Below the pieces are notes generated by a model. The model had not been told where the DNA came from. It searched no databases and saw nothing but the letters and a program-made list of their open reading frames with translations. Below are positions 5,841-8,303 of a DNA stretch of 8,303 nucleotides, piece after piece. The stretch comes from an uncultured Clostridium sp. GTDB lineage: Bacteria > Bacillota > Clostridia > TANB77 > CAG-508. Location of the stretch: the NCBI GenBank assembly GCA_947428535.1, contig CANEMG010000028.1, positions 1 through 8,303 of the forward strand, written 5' to 3'. The position numbers and the translations under genes were made by a program. Each line of letters starts with the position of its first letter. Within the stretch, counting starts at the first letter, position 1.

Positions 5841-7138
5841 TATTCATATCTTAGTGCATCTATTGGATTCATTTTTGAAGCTTTATTTGCTGGATAGTAT
5901 CCGAAAAATACTCCTATTGACATAGAGAATATTAAAGATGTAACTATTCCTGATATTGAAGGCTTAGCTGGATATCCTAGTAAATTTGATGCCCCCATTC
6001 CTCCAATTACTCCTAATGCTACTCCTATCATTCCTCCAATTAGACATATTATCATTGCTTCTACTATAAACTGGGTTCTTATAGATGAATTTTTAGCTCC
6101 TAATGCCTTTCTTGTTCCTATTTCTCTAGTTCTTTCTGTAACTGAAACAAGCATTATATTCATAACTCCTATTCCTCCAACTATAAGTGCAATTCCCGCT
6201 ACTATTGATATTGCAAGTGTTATTGTTGATAACATATCAGTAAGCATTGATACCATTGAATTCATTGTAAATGCCGATATTTCACAATTCCTATTTGTTC
6301 TATAATATGGGTCAAAAAAATTCTTAACTTTAGTAACTAGTTGATCTGAATTTACACCAACTTTTGCAATAATTTGTATATATTCAAATTTTATTTCTTG
6401 TTGTTTGAAAGCAGATGCTGATTTTAAAGGTATATACATATCTGTTGTTACATCATCTCCACTTCCCATTGGCATTCCCATCATATAATTCTCTTGATAT
6501 TTATAAACACCAACTATTGTAACATTCCCAACTTTATCGCCTGCATCTACTGATACCTCTGTTCCTATTGCAGTATCAAAATCTCCTCCAAAAAGTTTAT
6601 TTACAAATCTATCTGATACTATTGCTACTCTTTTTCCCTCTTCAAAATCATTTCCTGTTAACATATGTCCACCTAACATAGTTAATTCATTAGTAATAAA
6701 ATATCCAGGAGTAACTCCATACAAATTAATATTTGCTGTATTATTACTATTTTGAACTTGACCATTACCAACAATATATTGCAAATTTATTGCGTGTATA
6801 TCATTAGAATACTTATCACATAACTCTTTTACCATCTCACTAGTTATATAATCATCTTCTGATATCTCTGCTGAAGTTCCTAAGTTTCCAAATTTCGCTC
6901 CATCTATAACTTTAGATTCTTCATCACTACTTTCCTTAGGGCTTACAGTAACATACACATCATTAGCTCCCATTGATTGCATATTTTCTGATACAGAAAG
7001 TGTTAGAGAATCTCCAACTGTAACTATAGCAATAACTGATCCAATACCAATTATTATTCCTAGCATTGTAAGAAGTGCTCTCATTTTATTTGAAAGAAGG
7101 CTATTTATTGCTAAAATTATATTTTCAACTAATAACAT
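5840..7138 (-). CDS. MacB/FtsX-type ABC transporter permease
   Basis: A 432-residue permease of the MacB class, in the cytoplasmic membrane, which couples ATP use inside to work on a substrate outside. Layout: a short cytoplasmic start, TM1 (about 22-42), a large extracytoplasmic MacB_PCD-like domain (about 45-300), then three membrane segments (about 306-332, 358-384, 395-415). ERTREIGTRKALGA (335-348), between TM2 and TM3, is the conserved contact with the ATPase; the tail NKASKMNPIDALRYE is typical. The length is slightly above the usual 400-410, with extra acidic/serine residues near 66-78 and a Met/Gly patch (MMGMPMGSG, 219-227) in the outer domain. The ATG overlaps the TAA of the ATPase gene by one base (TAATG), with GGAGG (7148-7152) 9 nt upstream, which suggests translational coupling. 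It is the third gene of the exporter and closest in layout to YknZ. The substrate is unknown. Confidence 0.93.
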   Translation of the reverse strand: MLLVENIILAINSLLSNKMRALLTMLGIIIGIGSVIAIVTVGDSLTLSVSENMQSMGANDVYVTVSPKESSDEESKVIDGAKFGNLGTSAEISEDDYITSEMVKELCDKYSNDIHAINLQYIVGNGQVQNSNNTANINLYGVTPGYFITNELTMLGGHMLTGNDFEEGKRVAIVSDRFVNKLFGGDFDTAIGTEVSVDAGDKVGNVTIVGVYKYQENYMMGMPMGSGDDVTTDMYIPLKSASAFKQQEIKFEYIQIIAKVGVNSDQLVTKVKNFFDPYYRTNRNCEISAFTMNSMVSMLTDMLSTITLAISIVAGIALIVGGIGVMNIMLVSVTERTREIGTRKALGAKNSSIRTQFIVEAMIICLIGGMIGVALGVIGGMGASNLLGYPAKPSISGIVTSLIFSMSIGVFFGYYPANKASKMNPIDALRYE

Positions 7139-7836
7139 TATTTATTGCCTCCTTTTTCTGTGTTTATTATATTTCCATCTTTTATTGAAATAATTCTATC
7201 TGTTTCTGCTGCCAATTCATTTGAATGAGTAATAAGTACAATCGTTTTCTTTTTTTCTTTATTTAATTTGTGAAATAAGTCCATAACTAATCTTCCTGTT
7301 TTAGAATCTAAAGCACCTGTTGGTTCATCTGCTAAAATAATTGCAGGATCATTGGCCATAGCCCTTGCTATAGCCACCCTTTGTTTTTGACCTCCTGACA
7401 ATTCTTCTGGTAAATGTTTAGCTCTGTCTGACATTTCAACTAGTTCTAGAAGCTCTTTTGCTCTTTTTATTCTCTCATTTCTTTTAACTCCTGCATATAA
7501 CATTGGTAATTCAACATTTTTTAATGCACTTGTTTTTGAAATTAGATTGTATGTTTGAAATACAAAACCTATTTTTTGATTTCTTATTTCAGAAAGCTTT
7601 GAATCATCTGCTTCTCCAACATTTATTCCATCTAATATATAATCACCTGATGTTGGTCTATCTAGTATTCCTATCATATTCATTAATGTTGATTTTCCTG
7701 AACCTGATGGTCCTACTATTGAAACAAATTCACCTTCTTTTACATCTAATGAAATTCCATGTAAGATTTCTAATTCGTTATGCTCTCCTATATAAAATTT
7801 TTTTACTATATTAGTTAATTTTATTATTGATTCCAT
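7138..7836 (-). CDS. MacB/LolD-type ABC transporter ATP-binding protein
   Basis: A 232-residue cytoplasmic ATPase that powers the permease encoded next. All expected elements are intact: Walker A GPSGSGKST (42-50), Q-loop Gln 94 in FVFQTYNL, signature LSGGQKQR (146-153), Walker B IILADE (166-171) with D-loop GALD, and the switch His 204 in LITHS. Length and motif spelling place it in the MacB/LolD/YknY group, which pairs with FtsX-fold permeases and not with importer permeases. The ATG at 7836-7834 lies 12 nt after the stop of the adaptor gene, with AAGGGA as a modest ribosome binding site. Its stop codon overlaps the permease start by one base. It most likely works as a dimer with two copies of the permease. 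Confidence 0.95.
   Translation of the reverse strand: MESIIKLTNIVKKFYIGEHNELEILHGISLDVKEGEFVSIVGPSGSGKSTLMNMIGILDRPTSGDYILDGINVGEADDSKLSEIRNQKIGFVFQTYNLISKTSALKNVELPMLYAGVKRNERIKRAKELLELVEMSDRAKHLPEELSGGQKQRVAIARAMANDPAIILADEPTGALDSKTGRLVMDLFHKLNKEKKKTIVLITHSNELAAETDRIISIKDGNIINTEKGGNK
7148..7152 (-). promoter_or_regulatory. Ribosome binding site of the permease gene, inside the ATPase gene end
   Basis: AAAAAGGAGG on the minus strand has its GGAGG core at 7148-7152, 9 nt before the permease ATG at 7138-7136. It lies within the last codons of the ATPase gene and supports the overlapping TAATG start. Confidence 0.8.
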
Positions 7837-7848
7837 TTAAAATCCCTT

Positions 7849-8303
7849 CTATACTCCTGCATCTGCTCCCATCATTTCTATTATGGTATCCATAGAATTA
7901 TCAGCTTCTACTTCTGGCAGAATAACTTTCATTCCTTTTGTTAATTTATTTGAATTTATTTCAACATAATAAGAACTTTCAAATCCTGTTGTTACATCAA
8001 GTTCTTCTTTTTCTTGTGTTTGTTCATTTTTCAAAATTTCAATATACTTAGTTCCATCATCTCTTTGATGAATAGCCTCATATGGCACTGACCAAACATC
8101 ATCTCTGCTATCTGTAATAATACTTAATTTAGCATTCATTCCTAAACGTAATCTATCATTTTGTGAATCTAAAGATATTTTTACTTTATATGTTGCATTA
8201 GTACTCGCTACTTGTGCAGCAGCTGTCATTCCTTGTGTCACACTATCTGTTGCAATTGCTGATACATATGTTATTCTTCCGCTTAATTCTTCATCTCTAG
8301 TTG
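7849..8303 (-). CDS. HlyD/MacA-type adaptor (periplasmic-adaptor family) of the ABC exporter, 5' end cut by window edge
   Basis: The open frame runs from the right edge to TAG at 7851-7849 and gives the last 150 residues. The GTG at 8241-8239 is internal and not a start: codons before it stay open to the edge and read in-family (LSGRITYVSAIATDSVTQG). The visible part fits the end of the beta-barrel domain (TYKVKISLDSQNDRLRLGMNAKLSIIT, with the typical RLGM turn) and the membrane-proximal domain (WSVPYEAIHQRDDGTKYIEI, then TTGFESSYYVEI and KGMKVILPE). Full adaptors are about 350-450 residues, so the signal anchor, lipoyl and coiled-coil parts lie outside. In a Gram-positive cell the protein would be membrane-anchored on the outer face and join the permease, as YknX does. 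The acidic, Met-containing tail after VILPE is not a conserved part. It is the first visible gene of the exporter operon. Confidence 0.9.
   Translation of the reverse strand, partial: TRDEELSGRITYVSAIATDSVTQGMTAAAQVASTNATYKVKISLDSQNDRLRLGMNAKLSIITDSRDDVWSVPYEAIHQRDDGTKYIEILKNEQTQEKEELDVTTGFESSYYVEINSNKLTKGMKVILPEVEADNSMDTIIEMMGADAGV

Noticed and set aside
5713..5925. Plus-strand open frame across the inverted-repeat element
   Set aside because: It runs from the repeat into antisense permease sequence, has no ribosome binding site and encodes no recognisable motif.
7503..7814. Plus-strand open frame of 103 codons
   Set aside because: It is antisense to the intact ABC ATPase gene and encodes Leu/Phe-rich low-complexity sequence.
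7849..8241. Adaptor gene starting at GTG 8241 as a complete 130-residue protein
   Set aside because: The frame stays open to the window edge with in-family residues before the GTG, no ribosome binding site precedes it, and a 130-residue adaptor would lack its essential domains.

Overview
The window is a very AT-rich stretch in which every credible gene lies on the minus strand. Base composition, codon use (TTA, AGA and AAA are common), strong AGGAGG-type ribosome binding sites and the gene families all point to a low-GC Firmicute, most likely an anaerobic clostridial relative. Species cannot be told from this window.

Read in the direction of transcription (right to left), four blocks follow one another. 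(1) 8303-5840: a tripartite ABC exporter. The adaptor gene is cut by the right edge and is followed by the ATPase and the MacB/FtsX-type permease. Spacing is tight (12 nt, then a 1-nt stop/start overlap), in the same order as yknX-yknY-yknZ of Bacillus. (2) 5839-5684: a compact intergenic element with long imperfect inverted arms, resembling a MITE or REP-like element. It fills the whole space between the permease stop codon and the ribosome binding site of the next gene. (3) 5683-3384: a stand-alone NadR-type nucleotidyltransferase, then a long-chain acyl-CoA synthetase-like AMP ligase. The ligase has its own likely promoter, embedded in three 11-bp tandem units, and ends at a clear intrinsic terminator at 3321-3347. 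(4) 3242-1: a probable operon of a dolichol/phytol-kinase-type membrane protein, an APH-fold small-molecule kinase, and dxs, the first enzyme of the MEP isoprenoid pathway. dxs runs off the left edge, missing roughly its last 50-60 residues.

The most notable points are these. The APH-fold kinase gene is split by a +1 frameshift at a run of seven T: its real start with a good ribosome binding site is at 2567, and dropping one T restores a continuous 280-residue protein. The inverted-repeat element at 5695-5840 has a 28-bp core arm that matches at 27 of 28 positions. The lipid-alcohol kinase homologue sits directly in a dxs operon. No RNA genes, CRISPR arrays, transposase genes or clearly new multi-gene system were seen. 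No gene-free stretch exceeds about 160 bases.
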